Source: CAVTWD01 sp963738325
Lineage (GTDB): Bacteria; Actinomycetota; Acidimicrobiia; Acidimicrobiales; Ilumatobacteraceae
DNA length: 64,000 bases
Direction of reading: 5' to 3'
NCBI GenBank assembly: GCA_963738325.1
Contig: CAVTWD010000009.1
Location: forward strand, 620,001 to 684,000
Below the pieces are notes generated by a model that saw only the letters and a list, made by a program, of their open reading frames with translations, was not told the origin of the DNA and searched no databases. Position numbers and translations under genes: made by a program. Numbering within the stretch: the stretch's first letter is position 1; each line of letters starts with the position of its first letter. Shown piece by piece: positions 36,592 to 46,420 of this stretch.

Positions 36592-37915
36592 CCACCCAGC
36601 TTCCTCTCGCACTCGTCGGCGACGATGTGAAGGTGCCGTGCGTCGACGGCACACCGCGGCGCTACGTCAAGCTCGACGGCGCGGCTCGGCGAACGCGTTG
36701 CCAGCCGTGGCGACTCGCGTGCACGACTTCGTCCCGTGGTACTCCAGCGTCCACCGCGGCGCCGGCTACAAGTCGCGCACCGCGACGGACGCTTACGAAC
36801 GAGCCCGCGCCGCCATCGTGCGCTTCTCCCGACGGACCGAGGCCGGACAAGACGTGGCGATCATCTGCCGCAACACCACCGAAGCCATCAACCACCTCGC
36901 CTACCGTCTTCGCCTCAACCCCGACGACATCGTCGTCACCACCGTCATCGAACATCACGCCAACCTGCTGCCGTGGGCCCGTGTCGCCCGGCTCCGGTTT
37001 GTGTCGAATGCGCGCCCGACGGCACGTTCACCGTCGACGACGTCGTCGCCGCGCTCGACGCACCGACCCGCCCGAAGCTGCTGGCCGTCAGCGGCGCGTC
37101 GAACGTCACCTGCTGGATGCCACCGCTCGAGCACATCGCCGGAGCGGCACGCGCCCGTGGGATCCCGGTGCTCGTCGATGCCGCCCAGCTCGCCCCATCG
37201 GCCCCTCGTCGGACCGCGGCACGCCTTCGCCGGGGACGGCGATCCGTTCCTGGCTGGCGGCGGCGCCGTCGATCTCGTCGATCTCGACGAGGTCGTGTGG
37301 ACCGATCCGCCCGAGCGCGAGGAGGCCGGCTCTCCCAACGTCATCGGCGCCGTCGCCCTGCACGCGGCCATCGATGAGTTCGAGGGGATCGGAGGGGCCC
37401 ATCGAACGACACGACGAGCTGGCCAAGCAGCTGCGCTCCGGTCTCGCCGCGATCCCAGGCCTCATCGTGCTCGGACCCGGTCCCAGTACGCCGAGCCTGC
37501 CAATCGCGACGTTCACAATCGAAGGTGCGCACCACTCGCTCGTCGCGGCACGATTGAGCGCCGAGCACGGGATCGGCGTCCGCCAGGATGCTTCTGCGCC
37601 CACCCCTACCTGTTGCGACTGCTCCACCTGTCCGAGGACCAAGTCCACCTCTACCGCCGCGACGCCGTGCTGGGGAGACCGTCGGCGAATGCCCGGGGCG
37701 GTGCGAGCCAGCGCCACCATCGCCACGTCAGCAGCCGACATCGACCGCCTCCTCGATGCGGTCACCACGTCGCCAACGGCTCCCCTACGCCTGTCAGGTA
37801 CCAACAGGACGAACACACGGGCGACTTCTGGCCCGACAATGCCACGTCCCGATGGACGGCCGCCGGCGGCGCTGTTGGCGCATCCTGCGCGGCGGGGCTG
37901 ACCCCGGCATTGTGA
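36588..37915 (+). pseudogene. class V aminotransferase (cysteine-desulfurase-like) with frameshifts and no PLP-lysine segment
   Basis: Starts MTTQLPLALVGDDVKVPCVD. A shift near 36675 leads to FVPWYSSVHRGAGYKSRTAT, NTTEAINHLAYRLRLNPDDI and TTVIEHHANLLPWARV. After PVLVDAAQLAPHRPL the sequence goes straight to VGPRHAFAGDGDPFLAGGG, skipping the ~20 residues (normally SGHKxYxPxGxG) that hold the PLP-binding lysine. The end has GIGVRQGCFCAHPYLLRLL with the catalytic Cys loop. At least four frame changes in total. Not functional as sequenced. Confidence 0.7.
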
Positions 37916-37929
37916 CGCGGCGCCGGCCG

Positions 37930-38200
37930 TCAGACGATGGGGCTGATCTGTCCGTCGGCGGCCTTATCGTAAGGCTCGCCGACCGTGATGATGTCGTCGA
38001 CTCGCCGGCCGTCTGAAGCTCGTCAACGGCAACGTCGACGAGCACCACGAGTTCGATCCCGGTGCCGGGCGGCACGCTCGCCAGGCCGGGCGCTTCCCGC
38101 CGACCGCCTCGTGGCCTGGGTCGGAAACGCTGTCGACGGCTGACGGCGAAGGGTGACACACTCCTCGTCGCGTGGGGACCTTCGGCCCTCCGCCAACCAG
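37930..38200 (-). pseudogene. unrecognised gene tail
   Basis: With one shift near 38000 the minus strand reads GTGIELVVLVDVAVDELQTA then GEVDDIITVGEPYDKAADGQ and ISPIV, stop at 37930. Protein-like but unidentified. Confidence 0.3.
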
Positions 38201-38213
38201 AGATCCCCGACGT

Positions 38214-38423
38214 TCACTCCAGCGCCACCTTCGAGAAGTCGACCCTCGTAACCGTCCAGCCTTGTTCGGCGAGCCAGATGGCGTTGCCGCCCTCGCCGCA
38301 CCCAAGGTCGAGCCCTCGGCCGGGTGACTCATCGCATATCTCGGCGACCAGGAAGCGGTTCGGCTCGGCCGACCACACCAGCTCTTGTGCCTCGTAGCGG
38401 GCGTCCCAGTCGTCACGATCCAT
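38214..38423 (-). pseudogene. SAM-dependent methyltransferase N-terminal half
   Basis: MDRDDWDARYEAQELVWSAE then FLVAEICDESPGRGLDLGCG and EGGNAIWLAEQGWTVTRVDF. DLGCGEGGNAIWLA is SAM motif I. The protein stops after 69 residues (VALE, TGA) where ~200 are expected. The missing half resembles the fragment at 36242-36591, so one gene may have been broken and one part inverted. Confidence 0.65.
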
Positions 38424-38499
38424 CACCGTGCCTCCGTCTCGGGTGAGGCTGTAGCGCGCGGACGCGAATGCGTTCGACGTCGCCCTGCACGGCCAAGCG

Positions 38500-38843
38500 T
38501 TTGTACACCGTGGGGTCTTCAGCCACGCATCGATGTGCGCCTTTAGGCGGCCGTCCGGAAGTGTGCCCAGACGTCCGTCGGGGAGCTCGAGCAGCGTGAC
38601 CTGCACGACGCGAAGCGTTGCTGCGGCGGCCAACAACTCGTAGCGACGGACCTGGCCGAGCTGGGCGCCGGTACCGATGGTGCTCGCCTCGCCATGGGGT
38701 GAGGCAGCACTCGAACGTCGTGGCCCTCACCGTTGAGACCGGCGAGCAGCGCGCCCCGCTCGACGCCCTTCGTCGTCGGGGTGAGCGACGACAACCGCGA
38801 TCAGGCCCTCGGGTCTCGGCGGCAACGACGTTGGCCGTTGCAT
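38500..38843 (-). pseudogene. PIG-L/LmbE-type deacetylase N-terminal fragment
   Basis: MQRPTSLPPRPEGLIAVVVA then HPDDEG gives the zinc motif PDDE. A frame change yields ALLAGLNGEGHDVRVLP and, in a third frame, LLAAAATLRVVQVTLLELPD then GRLGTLPDGRLKAHIDAWL. The C-terminal half with the HPDH-type ligand is absent; the methyltransferase fragment follows at once. These enzymes remove acetyl groups from GlcNAc conjugates such as mycothiol precursors. Confidence 0.55.
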
Positions 38844-38847
38844 CGGG

Positions 38848-39221
38848 TCACCGCCCAAGCTCGTCGATGGCGGCTCGCAGCCGGGCGCCCGCCTCGTCGG
38901 CCAGCTCGGCCAGCCGGGGCTCGTCCATGAGCTCGTGCGGGTCCACGACGCGCACCCGGTGCCGCCGTCAGCCTCCTCGAGCACGACGTTGCACGGCAGC
39001 AGCAGGACGAGCGACGGATCGATGTCGAGCGCCTGGTGCACGAGCGCCGGGTTGCAGGCGCCGAGGATCTTCAGCGGGGGGCGCTCGACGCCGAGCTTGG
39101 TCCGCAAGGTCGTGGCGACGTCGATCTCGGTCAGCACCCCAAATCCCTGGCGCGCCAGCGCCTCACGGACGACCCGTTCGGTGGTGGTGAAGCTTGTCTG
39201 GACGGGTGGTCTCGATGGCAC
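38848..39221 (-). pseudogene. DUF302 domain protein, one frameshift
   Basis: TTTERVVREALARQGFGVLT, EIDVATTLRTKLGVERPPLK, NPALVHQALDIDPSLVLLLP and CNVVLEE form the DUF302 core. A shift near 38955 then gives VVDPHELMDEPRLAELADEA and GARLRAAIDELGR, stop 38848. ~125 residues. DUF302 proteins are often found in sulfur-oxidation and copper loci; their biochemistry is unsettled. A second, truncated copy sits next to thioredoxin (26350-26590). Confidence 0.7.
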
Positions 39222-39238
39222 GCATGGTCAGGACCGCC

Positions 39239-39951
39239 TCATGACCGTTCGCTCGGCGCGGGTGAGCCTGCCCCCATCGTGGCGAGCTCGGCTCGGACGG
39301 CGTCCATGTCGAGTGCTCGCACCTGTGCGATGAGCTGCTCGAGGTTGTCGACCTTCACCAGGGCGTTGTCGTAACGGGCGTAGCCGATGCCGGCCTCGTG
39401 CAGTCGGCGGGCCATCCACTCGTAGTCCGTTGATATAGATCTGGCAGTCGTAGGGGATCCAGCCCTGGATACGCAGGTGCATCAACCCGAACTCAGGGTC
39501 GATCACATACAGGTAGTGGTGCAGGCACTTGCGCTCCCGGCGGTACCTCTCGATCGTCTTGGTCTTGAAGCTCTTGCGGACCTGGAAGCTCATGCACGAC
39601 TCCACCGCCGAGATCACGCAGAGGATCCCCTCGGTGATCCCGTCGCGCTCGGCGATCGAGCGGGCCAGATCGTCCTTGCGTTGGGCGTAGTGGCGGGTCT
39701 TCACGTGATCAAACGAGATCACCGGCCGGCCCGCCGCCTCGGCCAAACCCCGGACCGTGTCAGCGATCCGGGCGGTGGTCCACTTGGCGTACGGGGTGAA
39801 GTCCTTGAACGCCACCCCCTTGGGTCCACAAGAAGCACTTGGCCCCGTTCTGTTTGTAGAGCGCGGTGAGGCGGCCCTTGAAGATCATCCGGTCGAACAT
39901 CGCCAGACTGCCGGTGATCCGGTCCCGATGCAGGTCCTCGAACACACCCAT
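39239..39951 (-). pseudogene. unclassified repeat-family protein, copy 1 (hairpin-associated, frameshifted)
   Basis: ATG 39951 with a strong GGAGGTGAACG site: MGVFEDLHRDRITGSLAMFD, KGRLTALYKQNGAKCFLW. After a shift at ~39815 it continues FKDFTPYAKWTTARIADTV, FDHVKTRHYAQRKDDLARS, HHYLYVIDPEFGLMHLRIQG, CQIYING and, after another shift at ~39432, EWMARRLHEAGIGYARYDNA, ending SPAPSERS at 39239. The YLYVIDPEFG...YING.EWM block is clearly related to YFYVLDPDFG...WVNGHEWA in copy 2 (51542-53103). This copy lacks the C-terminal half of copy 2. Probably a mobile or selfish gene family; no domain recognised. Confidence 0.55.
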
Positions 39952-40010
39952 CGTTCACCTCCGCGCCGACGCCAAACGCGAAGTCTCCCGCCACCAGACG
40001 TGAGCCCACA

Positions 40011-40029
40011 GGGCCGGCTCCGCCGGCCC
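40011..40029 (-). repeat. 8-bp GC hairpin upstream of repeat-family copy 1
   Basis: GGGCCGGC-TCC-GCCGGCCC, perfect stem with a 3-base loop, 60 bases before the ATG of copy 1. Copy 2 has the same design (8-bp stem, 3-base loop) 31 bases before its start. Confidence 0.55.
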
Positions 40030-40039
40030 GGCCCCGACG

Positions 40040-40389
40040 TGCCCACCACCGGCGACGCCCATTGGTTGCGGCCGAGCGAAGCGCAGCGAGCGAGGCTGCG
40101 GTAGGTGTCACCTCCGCTGAAGCGACTGGCCGTGCGTTCGGGGGCATCATTCGGTGGAGGCCGGCATCGGGCAGATCGATCAGGTGCGAGCGGGCGACGG
40201 GTACGCTCGCACGCAGATCGGCAGTTCTGCTCGCGTCGACTGCCGCACTACAGGGCGAACGCGATTGGTTAGTCCACTCCGACCTGCCTGCGATCGCGAG
40301 CGTCCTCGATCGGCTCGTAATGCCGTTTGCGTGTAGACAGTCGTGGCGTTGCGGCCGGGCGCGCTGCGAGTCGATGGAAGGGACGTGGG
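40040..40389. other. region without a recognisable gene
   Basis: About 350 bases before the MFS gene. No motif; likely contains its promoter. Confidence 0.4.
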
Positions 40390-41998
40390 ATGGGTCGGCG
40401 GTGGGCGCTGGTGTCGCTGGCGACGGCGCAGTTCGTTATGGTGCTCGACCAGTCGGTCATGAACGTGTCGATCAGCCAGCTGGTCAAGGACTTCGACACG
40501 ACGGTTACCGTGATCCAGGCGGTCATCACCCTCTACTGCCTGGTCATGGCGATGTTCATGCTGACGGGCGGGAAGATCGGCGACATCATCGGCCGTCGTC
40601 GCGGGTTCGTCGTCGGCCTTGTCGTCTACGCGTGCGGATCAGCGATGACGGCGTTGGCTCCGACTGTTGCCATCCTCGCCCTGGGGTGGTCCGTGCTCGA
40701 AGGGCTCGGCGCCGCGCTCGTACTTCCCGCCATGGCCGCGCTGATCGCCGGGAACTTCGAGGGGACCGCCCGCAAGGCGGCCTACGCCGTGATCGGCGGG
40801 GTCGCCGGGGCGGGCATCGCGGTCGGGCCGATCGTCGGCGGTTGGGCCACGACCGAGTTGTCGTGGCGCGTTGTGTTTGCCGGCGAGGTCGTGCTCGTCG
40901 GGTTCATTCTCGCCACGACGCGCTTCATCGCTGACGCGCCGCGCAGTGGGGCCAAGCCGCGCCTCGACGGTGTCGGGACGGCACTGTCGGCGAGCGGCCT
41001 CGGCCTCGTCGTGGTCGGCGTGCTCCAGTCGAGCACGTGGGGGTGGGTGAAGCCGAAGGACTCGCCGATGGAGCCGTTCGGCCTGTCGGTCACGCTGTTC
41101 GTGATTGCGCTCGGCGGCGTGTTGCTGTGGTCGTTCGTTCGATGGGAACAGCACCGGGAGGCGACGGGCAAGGATCCGCTCGTGCACCTCGACCTCACGA
41201 AGATCCCGTCGTTGCGGGCGGGGCTGTATGGGCTGTTCAGCCAGAACCTCATCCTCATGGGCGTGTTCTTCGTCATCCCGTTGTACTTGCAGCTGGTGCT
41301 CGGGCTCGACGCCCTCGAGACCGGCATCAAGATGCTCCCCGTCTCGATCATGATGTTCATCTCGTCGGCGTTGGGCTCGCGGTTGTCGAGGCGGTTCCCG
41401 GTCCGAACGATCGTGCGGGCCGGGTTGTGGACCACCTTCGGCGCCGCGCTCGGTGCTCGTCGCGACGATCGACCCGCAGTTGAAGGAAGCCGGCTTCGCC
41501 GTGTCGATGGGCTTGTTGGGGGTGGGGATGGGTCTCATGGCCTCGCAGCTCGGCAATGTCGTGCAGTCGTCGGTCGACGCGTCGGGTCGCGGTGAGGCCG
41601 GTGGGCTGCAATACACCGGACAGCAGCTCGGTTCGTCGCTCGGGGTCGCGCTCATCGGCGCGATCGTCCTCGCCGGACTGACCGGCTCGTTCATCTCCCA
41701 CATCCAGTCCGACGAGCGCATCGACCAGCAGGTGGCGACCCAGGTCAGCACCGCGGCGGGAACGGGCGTCGACTTCGTCGCCTCCACCGAGATCGAAAAG
41801 GCCGCCCAGGACGCCGGGCTGAGCAAGTCGACAACCGATGCCATTGTCGACGATTACGAAGAGGCACAACTCGTGGCACTGAAGGCTGGCCTGCTCGCCG
41901 CCGCGCTACTCGCGCTCGCCTCGCTCGCCTTCACCGCCGACCTGCCCCACGAGCTGCCAAAGCCCGACGACCGCGAGGCTGAAGCCGCCCCGGCGTAG
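40390..41998 (+). pseudogene. MFS drug/solute exporter, DHA2 (EmrB/QacA) type, one frameshift
   Basis: ATG 40390. MGRRWALVSLATAQFVMVLD begins TM1 with the D-x-S/T-V-x-N-V/I-A-like LDQSVMNVSIS motif; LTGGKIGDIIGRRRGF is MFS motif A; VGPIVGGWATTELSWRVVF is motif C. Fourteen TMs expected. The frame breaks at ~41448, where an extra C in GCGCTCGGTGCTC separates FGAAL from LVATIDPQLKEAGFAVSMG. The end EEAQLVALKAGLLAAALLA then a charged tail is normal. ~535 residues when joined. Substrate unknown; no regulator adjacent. Confidence 0.85.
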
Positions 41999-41999
41999 C

Positions 42000-42334
42000 C
42001 TCGAGACGACGCGCGGGCCTCACCCCCCTGGCGGCCGCGCAACTGCGGTGGCGACCAGGACACTCGCAATAGCCACAGCGAAAGTGGCGGAGCAAGGGCA
42101 TCTCCGCTCGGACCTGACTCGACACAAAGAAGACCGCGGGTTTCTCGCGAACGTGCTCCCCGAATCGAATCACCCGGTCCGATCTCTCATACGGCCGGAC
42201 CCGAGTTGTGTCACCGGGGCCGAGCTATCGGCTGCGATCGAGATCGCGATCGCCCCCTATTGCCCGCTTGGGAGCGGCGACGTCGACTGACCTCACTGCG
42301 CCGCACCCGCCGATATCGACGGGTCGGCAGCGGC
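42000..42334. other. region without a recognisable gene
   Basis: About 335 bases between the MFS gene and the decayed toxin-antitoxin pair. Nothing supported. Confidence 0.4.
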
Positions 42335-42571
42335 ATGATGGTCGTTCGGGCGCGACAGATTGTCGGCCGACAAGCCCTGGTGGACGGAGGTTCGTCGACT
42401 GGTGGCGTGTCCGTGGTCGAGCAGCCCGAAGAGCCGCATCTCCGCCTGTTCACAGTGGATGACGAGCGCCTGTGGGAGTCGCGGCCACGTCTTCTCGCCG
42501 AGGAGTTCGCCCTCGAGGACGTCACCGACGAGGAGTGGGACGCCTTCTACTCGGCACTCGCTGACGCGTGA
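42335..42571 (+). CDS. probable antitoxin of a PIN-type toxin
   Basis: From ATG 42335 (a GTG at 42407 is also possible). The conserved-looking part is the acidic tail: EQPEEPHLRLFTVDDERLWE, LAEEFALEDVTDEEWDAFY. It ends four bases into the next gene (GTGATC overlap), the usual antitoxin-toxin spacing. An acidic C-terminal peptide that plugs a PIN active site is typical. No DNA-binding fold is evident. Confidence 0.45.
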   Translation: MMVVRARQIVGRQALVDGGSSTGGVSVVEQPEEPHLRLFTVDDERLWESRPRLLAEEFALEDVTDEEWDAFYSALADA

Positions 42572-42995
42572 TCGAGCGACGCCGACTGACGCACGTCGTC
42601 ATCGACACGGACGTGGCGAGTTGGCTGCTGGATCCTCGGCCATCGCCGCACGCTGAGGAAGCTAGACGCGTCATCGGCGACCGCTCGAGGGTCGGAGTCG
42701 TTCGTGACGGTGACGGAGCTGCGGTACGGGGCGTTACGCGCGGGCTGGGGCGACTTGCGCCGCCGACAGCTCGAGCGGTCCCTCGCCGATCTCGACGTGA
42801 TCCAGACCAGCGAGGTGCTTGTCCACCGTTGCGCCTCGCTGCGGGCTGAGCCGAGCCGGGGCGGGCATGCGCTCGCGCAGAAGACCACGAGGCCGATCGG
42901 TCGGTCGCGGCCTCGGCGGTCGCGTTGAACCTGGAGTCGGTGGCAGGCGACGGGATCTTCGAGAACGTCGCCGGTCTCGACGTCCATCGCGCCGC
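42568..42995 (+). pseudogene. PIN-domain (VapC/FitB-like) toxin, frameshifted
   Basis: HVVIDTDVASWLLDPRPS provides the first Asp. After a shift near 42700, SFVTVTELRYGALRAGWGDL gives the Glu motif and LADLDVIQTSEVLVHRCASL the middle. A further shift near 42890 gives HEADRWVAASAVALNLESV with the third acidic residue, then FENVAGLDV. A full PIN pattern spread over three frames, so a broken RNase toxin. The true stop is not clear because a recombinase gene follows on the opposite strand. Confidence 0.6.
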
Positions 42996-43025
42996 TGAGC
43001 CCATCGGCATCAAATCCGCTGACCG

Positions 43026-43936
43026 CTACCGGGCGGCGCCTGCGAGGAAGGCGGCCACGACGTAAGTGGCGTACCGGTCGAGCGACACGCGGGCCCGGTC
43101 GTAGCGCATGGTGGTTCGGGGATCGGCCTGGCTGGCGGCTTCCTGCACGTCTCGCAAGGGCACACCGGCGTCGAGGGCGTGATGAACGCATGGCGGAGGG
43201 TGTGGGGGCCGACGGGCTTGTTGATGCCCGCCTTGCGGGCCAGGCGGCGCACGATCCGCCAAGCTGCGTGGCGGTCGAGGCGGTCCCCGCTCCGGCTGAG
43301 GAAGATCGGACCCACGACCCGCTCGCCGATGCCCAGGTCGATCGCTCGCGCCGTGCGCGGCGCGAGCGGGATGGTGACGAGCTTGCCGCCGTTGCGCAGC
43401 ACCGTGGGGGTGCGCCGCCGCGTTCGAGGCCGAGCGCCTTGATGTCGGCGCCGAGCGCTTCGGACACTCGCAGCCCGTTGATGGCGAGCAGTGAGACGAG
43501 GGCGTGCTCGCTTGCGGAGGCAAGTCCGGCGGCGACGAAGAGTGCGCCGACCTCGCTGCGGTCCAGCCCGGTGGCATGGGACTCGTAGTCGAGGCGAGGC
43601 CGCCGAACATGGGCCGCCGGCGAGCGCTCGAGGAGCCCTTCTTGCTCGGCGCAGCGGTAGAAGCCCGCGACCGTGCACAGCCGACGGGCGACGGTCGCCC
43701 GGGCGTGCCCGCGTGCTTCGAGGCCTCGAGCGAAGCACTTGATTTCAACCCGGCGCGCGGTGAACAGGCGCAGGTTGTGCTCCTGGCACCAGGCGATGAA
43801 CTGGCGGAGGTCCGGCGCGTAGGCCTCCCGGGTCAGGCCCGGGTAGCCGGCGAGGAAGGCCGCGAGTGCATACCGCTCAGCGTCGGCGAACGCCGGGTCA
43901 ACGACCGATGTCGGTCGTTGCAGTTGTGGTGGTCAC
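43026..43936 (-). pseudogene. tyrosine recombinase/integrase, near full length but frameshifted
   Basis: From GTG 43936: MTTTTATTDI, then (shift) DPAFADAERYALAAFLAGYP and LRQFIAWCQEHNLRLFTARR, the core-binding domain; RATVARRLCTVAGFYRCAEQ follows. The catalytic domain has Arg I in LAINGLRVSEALGADI, then after another shift IPLAPRTARAIDLGIGERVV, HTLRHAFIT (HxxR box), RTTMRYDRARVSLDRYATYV with the nucleophile Tyr, ending FLAGAAR. All catalytic residues survive. Roughly 300 residues. Integrates or excises a mobile element; no attachment repeats were found. Confidence 0.7.
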
Positions 43937-44114
43937 GTTGTACTCCAGGTCAGGCCGAGACCTGGAGGCCGGCGCCGCCCGGCCCCAGCTGCGTGTTGAG
44001 AGCGCCAACGTAGGCACGATCTGTCGCGGTCGACAGCAGCGACCGCCGCCCCGCCCCGAACGCACTCATCGCCTAACCTACCTGCGTGACGCCGCCGCGG
44101 TGGCGAGCGACACG

Positions 44115-44369
44115 ATGGGCCTGACCTCCTCGACCTCCCAGCTGACGGTGCGCGGGCTGCGCGACGCTCTGGAGGCGTTCGCACCGCGCGCCGTGCTCGA
44201 AGCCGCCACCCCAGGCCCGCCAGCTGCCGAGGTCGCCCTGGTCACCGCTGAGCTCGACGGGAACCCGCCCGCCCGTCGGCTGGGATCACCGCTCAGCCCT
44301 GATCACCGGTTGGGCATCGACGACGCCGTGCTTCGACCGCGGCGCGGCCGATTCAGGCATCACGGGTGA
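44115..44369 (+). CDS. possible small hypothetical protein
   Basis: ATG 44115, MGLTSSTSQLTVRGLRDALE then AFAPRAVLEAATPGPPAAEV, 84 residues. No family and no strong ribosome site. A perfect 11-bp hairpin overlaps its stop, which is mild support that it is transcribed. Confidence 0.25.
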   Translation: MGLTSSTSQLTVRGLRDALEAFAPRAVLEAATPGPPAAEVALVTAELDGNPPARRLGSPLSPDHRLGIDDAVLRPRRGRFRHHG

Positions 44370-44401
44370 GCGTCGCCGGCGTGTCAGTCGCCGACGCTCA
44401 C
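44364..44401 (+). terminator. 11-bp perfect hairpin
   Basis: GGTGAGCGTCG (44364-44374) pairs with CGACGCTCACC (44391-44401) across a 16-base loop. It stands between the hypothetical ORF and the intact toxin-antitoxin pair. Confidence 0.5.
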
Positions 44402-44644
44402 CTTGGCGCCACGCTCGAACGACACCCGGCCCGCTCCATGCTGATCCAGTGACCCCGCTCACACGCGACGAGTCTCCCGCTAGTGTTGAGCGCCGCCTGA
44501 GCTCACGCGCGGGTTGTTGGCGACAGGCATTGTGAGCACGGCTGCCGGTTGAGGGGTGGCGGCGTCCGGTCGCCCGCCCAGGTCGTCATATCGCGGCGTC
44601 CACGTGGCACACTGTGGAGCACGTGACACGAGGAGAGCATTGCC

Positions 44645-44878
44645 ATGTCGAAGCGCAATCTGACCATACAACTCGACGACGACGTCATCCACCGCGCCAA
44701 GGTGACAGCCGCCAAGCGCGGGACCTCTGTCAGCGGGCTGGTAGCCCAGGAGCTCGAACGGCTCGCCGATGCTGACGAACGCTACGAGGACGCCCAGCGA
44801 CGCGCCGAGAGAGCGCTCGGCCGAACCACGTCACGTGGCGGGAGACACTGGAACCGCGATGAGCTCCACCACCGGTGA
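44645..44878 (+). CDS. vapB: ribbon-helix-helix antitoxin (VapB type)
   Basis: 77 residues. MSKRNLTIQLDDDVIHRAKV then TAAKRGTSVSGLVAQELERL is a classic ribbon-helix-helix DNA-binding N-terminus; the C-terminal half (DAQRRAERALGRTTSRGGRH) is the toxin-binding tail. GAGGAG lies just before the ATG. The stop overlaps the toxin GTG by 3 bases. Expected to repress its own promoter with the toxin as co-repressor. Confidence 0.85.
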   Translation: MSKRNLTIQLDDDVIHRAKVTAAKRGTSVSGLVAQELERLADADERYEDAQRRAERALGRTTSRGGRHWNRDELHHR

Positions 44879-45315
44879 ACGACCCATCGAGGGACATCGT
44901 GTTCGTCGACACCAACGTCCTCGTCTACGCCCACGACGCCTCCGAGACCATTCGCCAGCCGGCCGCGCAAGCTGTGCTCGCCGGGCTTTGGCGCGCCCGC
45001 ACCGGCGCCCTCAGCACCCAAGTGCTCCAGGAGTTCTACGTCGTAGCCACCCGCAAGTTCGACCCACCCATGCCCCGCCGCGAAGCGCGTGACCTCGTCG
45101 ACGCTTACAGCCACTGGCGACTCGTCCAGATCGATGTCGCCCTCATCCTCGCCGCATCGAGTCTCGAGGAACGCCACACCCTCTCGTTCTGGGACGCCCT
45201 CATTGTCGAGGCCGCCCGGCGCGCCAGCGCCACGCGACTGATCTCCGAAGACCTCCAAACCGGACGGCAGCTCGCTGGCGTGCTCATCGACAACCCCTTC
45301 GCGTCAACCTCATGA
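44875..45315 (+). CDS. vapC: PIN-domain ribonuclease toxin (VapC type)
   Basis: 146 residues, intact. IVFVDTNVLVYAHDASE gives the first Asp, TQVLQEFYVVATRKF the Glu, and LSFWDALIVEAARRASATRL the third Asp; LISEDLQTGRQLAG is the last motif with a fourth acidic residue. These form the Mg-dependent RNase site. Starts at GTG 44875 on the antitoxin stop. An unbroken pair among broken genes, which fits selection against losing the antitoxin. Confidence 0.9.
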   Translation: MNDPSRDIVFVDTNVLVYAHDASETIRQPAAQAVLAGLWRARTGALSTQVLQEFYVVATRKFDPPMPRREARDLVDAYSHWRLVQIDVALILAASSLEERHTLSFWDALIVEAARRASATRLISEDLQTGRQLAGVLIDNPFASTS

Positions 45316-45399
45316 CCGCCGGTCCCATTGGACGCCAGGCGGCCCCCCCAATTTCAGGCGCCCTCCAGGGTAGGGGTGTCAGCCGCTCGTCGTCGGTTC

Positions 45400-46066
45400 G
45401 CTGATCACGGTGTGTTCGGTTACGACGACCAGGTCCGTCTTCTCCGCCAAGGCCTGGTTTCCGCTCACGTTCATCGCCCTCGGCGTGTGGTACGGCTTCC
45501 TCCCGCAGATGGCGCCGCCCGGTGCGGCGACGACCTCGTTCTGGTGTGCGCTTTATCGACGGCATCGGGGAGCTCTGGTTCCACAACGCCGATGCGGTCC
45601 AGGCCGCATTGACCTCACCGCCGCCAGCTCCGATGCAACGCGCTTCCTGGATAGGGCCCTTGGCCTGGCTCACCTCGTGACAGGCGGCGCCATCGCCGGC
45701 AGCGGCGCCCCCGCCGCCGTGCTCGGCGTGCTCCAGATCCTCACCGTTGTGTGGATCGGTCCGAACGTGCTGCGCGTGGCCTGCTTGCACTTCATCTCGT
45801 CGAACATGCACTACTACGGCGACGTCGAACAGGGCAACGTCGTCGAGCAGACCCAAGTGCTCAACCGCTGGTGGCTGGCCCCTCTTCAGCTCTTCTGCAG
45901 CAACTTCGGCAGCACCCACGGGATCCATCACTTCGTCCCCGGCGACCCGTTCTATCTCCGTCAGATGACCGCCCGAGTCGCCCACCGCGCGATGCGCGAC
46001 AACGGCGTCCGCCTCAACGATCTGGGCACGTTCCGGCGAGCAAATCGCCTCCACCCAACCCGCTGA
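45400..46066 (+). pseudogene. fatty acid desaturase/hydroxylase, C-terminal two thirds, frameshifted
   Basis: AWFPLTFIALGVWYGFLPQM is a TM segment; LHFISSNMHYYGDVEQGN, GSTHGIHHFVPGDPFYLRQM contain the second and third His boxes (HYY, HGIHH), ending VRLNDLGTFRRANRL. The first His box is missing and frames change near 45540-45640. These di-iron membrane enzymes modify acyl chains. A strong hairpin terminator follows. Confidence 0.6.
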
Positions 46067-46080
46067 CCCGTGCCTCCCCT

Positions 46081-46113
46081 CGTGGCTGTCGGCACAACAC
46101 GCCGACAGCCACG
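46081..46113 (+). terminator. 13-bp perfect hairpin terminator
   Basis: CGTGGCTGTCGGC-ACAACAC-GCCGACAGCCACG: perfect 13-bp stem, 7-base loop, 15 bases after the desaturase stop and between convergent genes. The strongest stem noticed in the window; probably bidirectional. Confidence 0.7.
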
Positions 46114-46129
46114 ATGCCCGGGTTGCCAG

Positions 46130-46420
46130 GGCCGACGGCGTGCTACGCACGGTCGGCCAGTGTCGGGCGATGGCGGCTGCGAGCACGGTGACGAACAGTT
46201 TGCTGTCGGGGTACGCCTGGCATCCGTTCCACGGTCGTGAGGTCCAGTCCATGGCGTCGCCGTCGGCGCTGTCGTCAGCCCCGTGCCTGTGGATTCCGAG
46301 CTGCGCGAGGCCGCCGGGAGCCGGGGAGACGCAGGCGTGACCGGGTGCTCCCACGCTGACTGGGAAACGAGAACCAGCGGCAACGCTGGTGAGGGTTGCC
46401 ACCACGGTCATGACGAGTAC
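46130..46420 (-). pseudogene. short-chain dehydrogenase (SDR) internal fragment
   Basis: LGIHRHGADDSADGDAMDWT, SRPWNGCQAYPDSKLFVTVL then AAAIARHWPTVRS. YPDSK corresponds to the catalytic YxxxK of SDR enzymes. The Rossmann N-terminus and the tail are absent. It overlaps the end of the neighbouring hydrolase gene. Confidence 0.5.

Noticed and set aside
35748..37901. 717-codon open frame on the plus strand
   Set aside because: Low-complexity Arg/Pro-rich translation crossing a kinase fragment, a methyltransferase fragment and the desulfurase-like gene; an artefact of high G+C.
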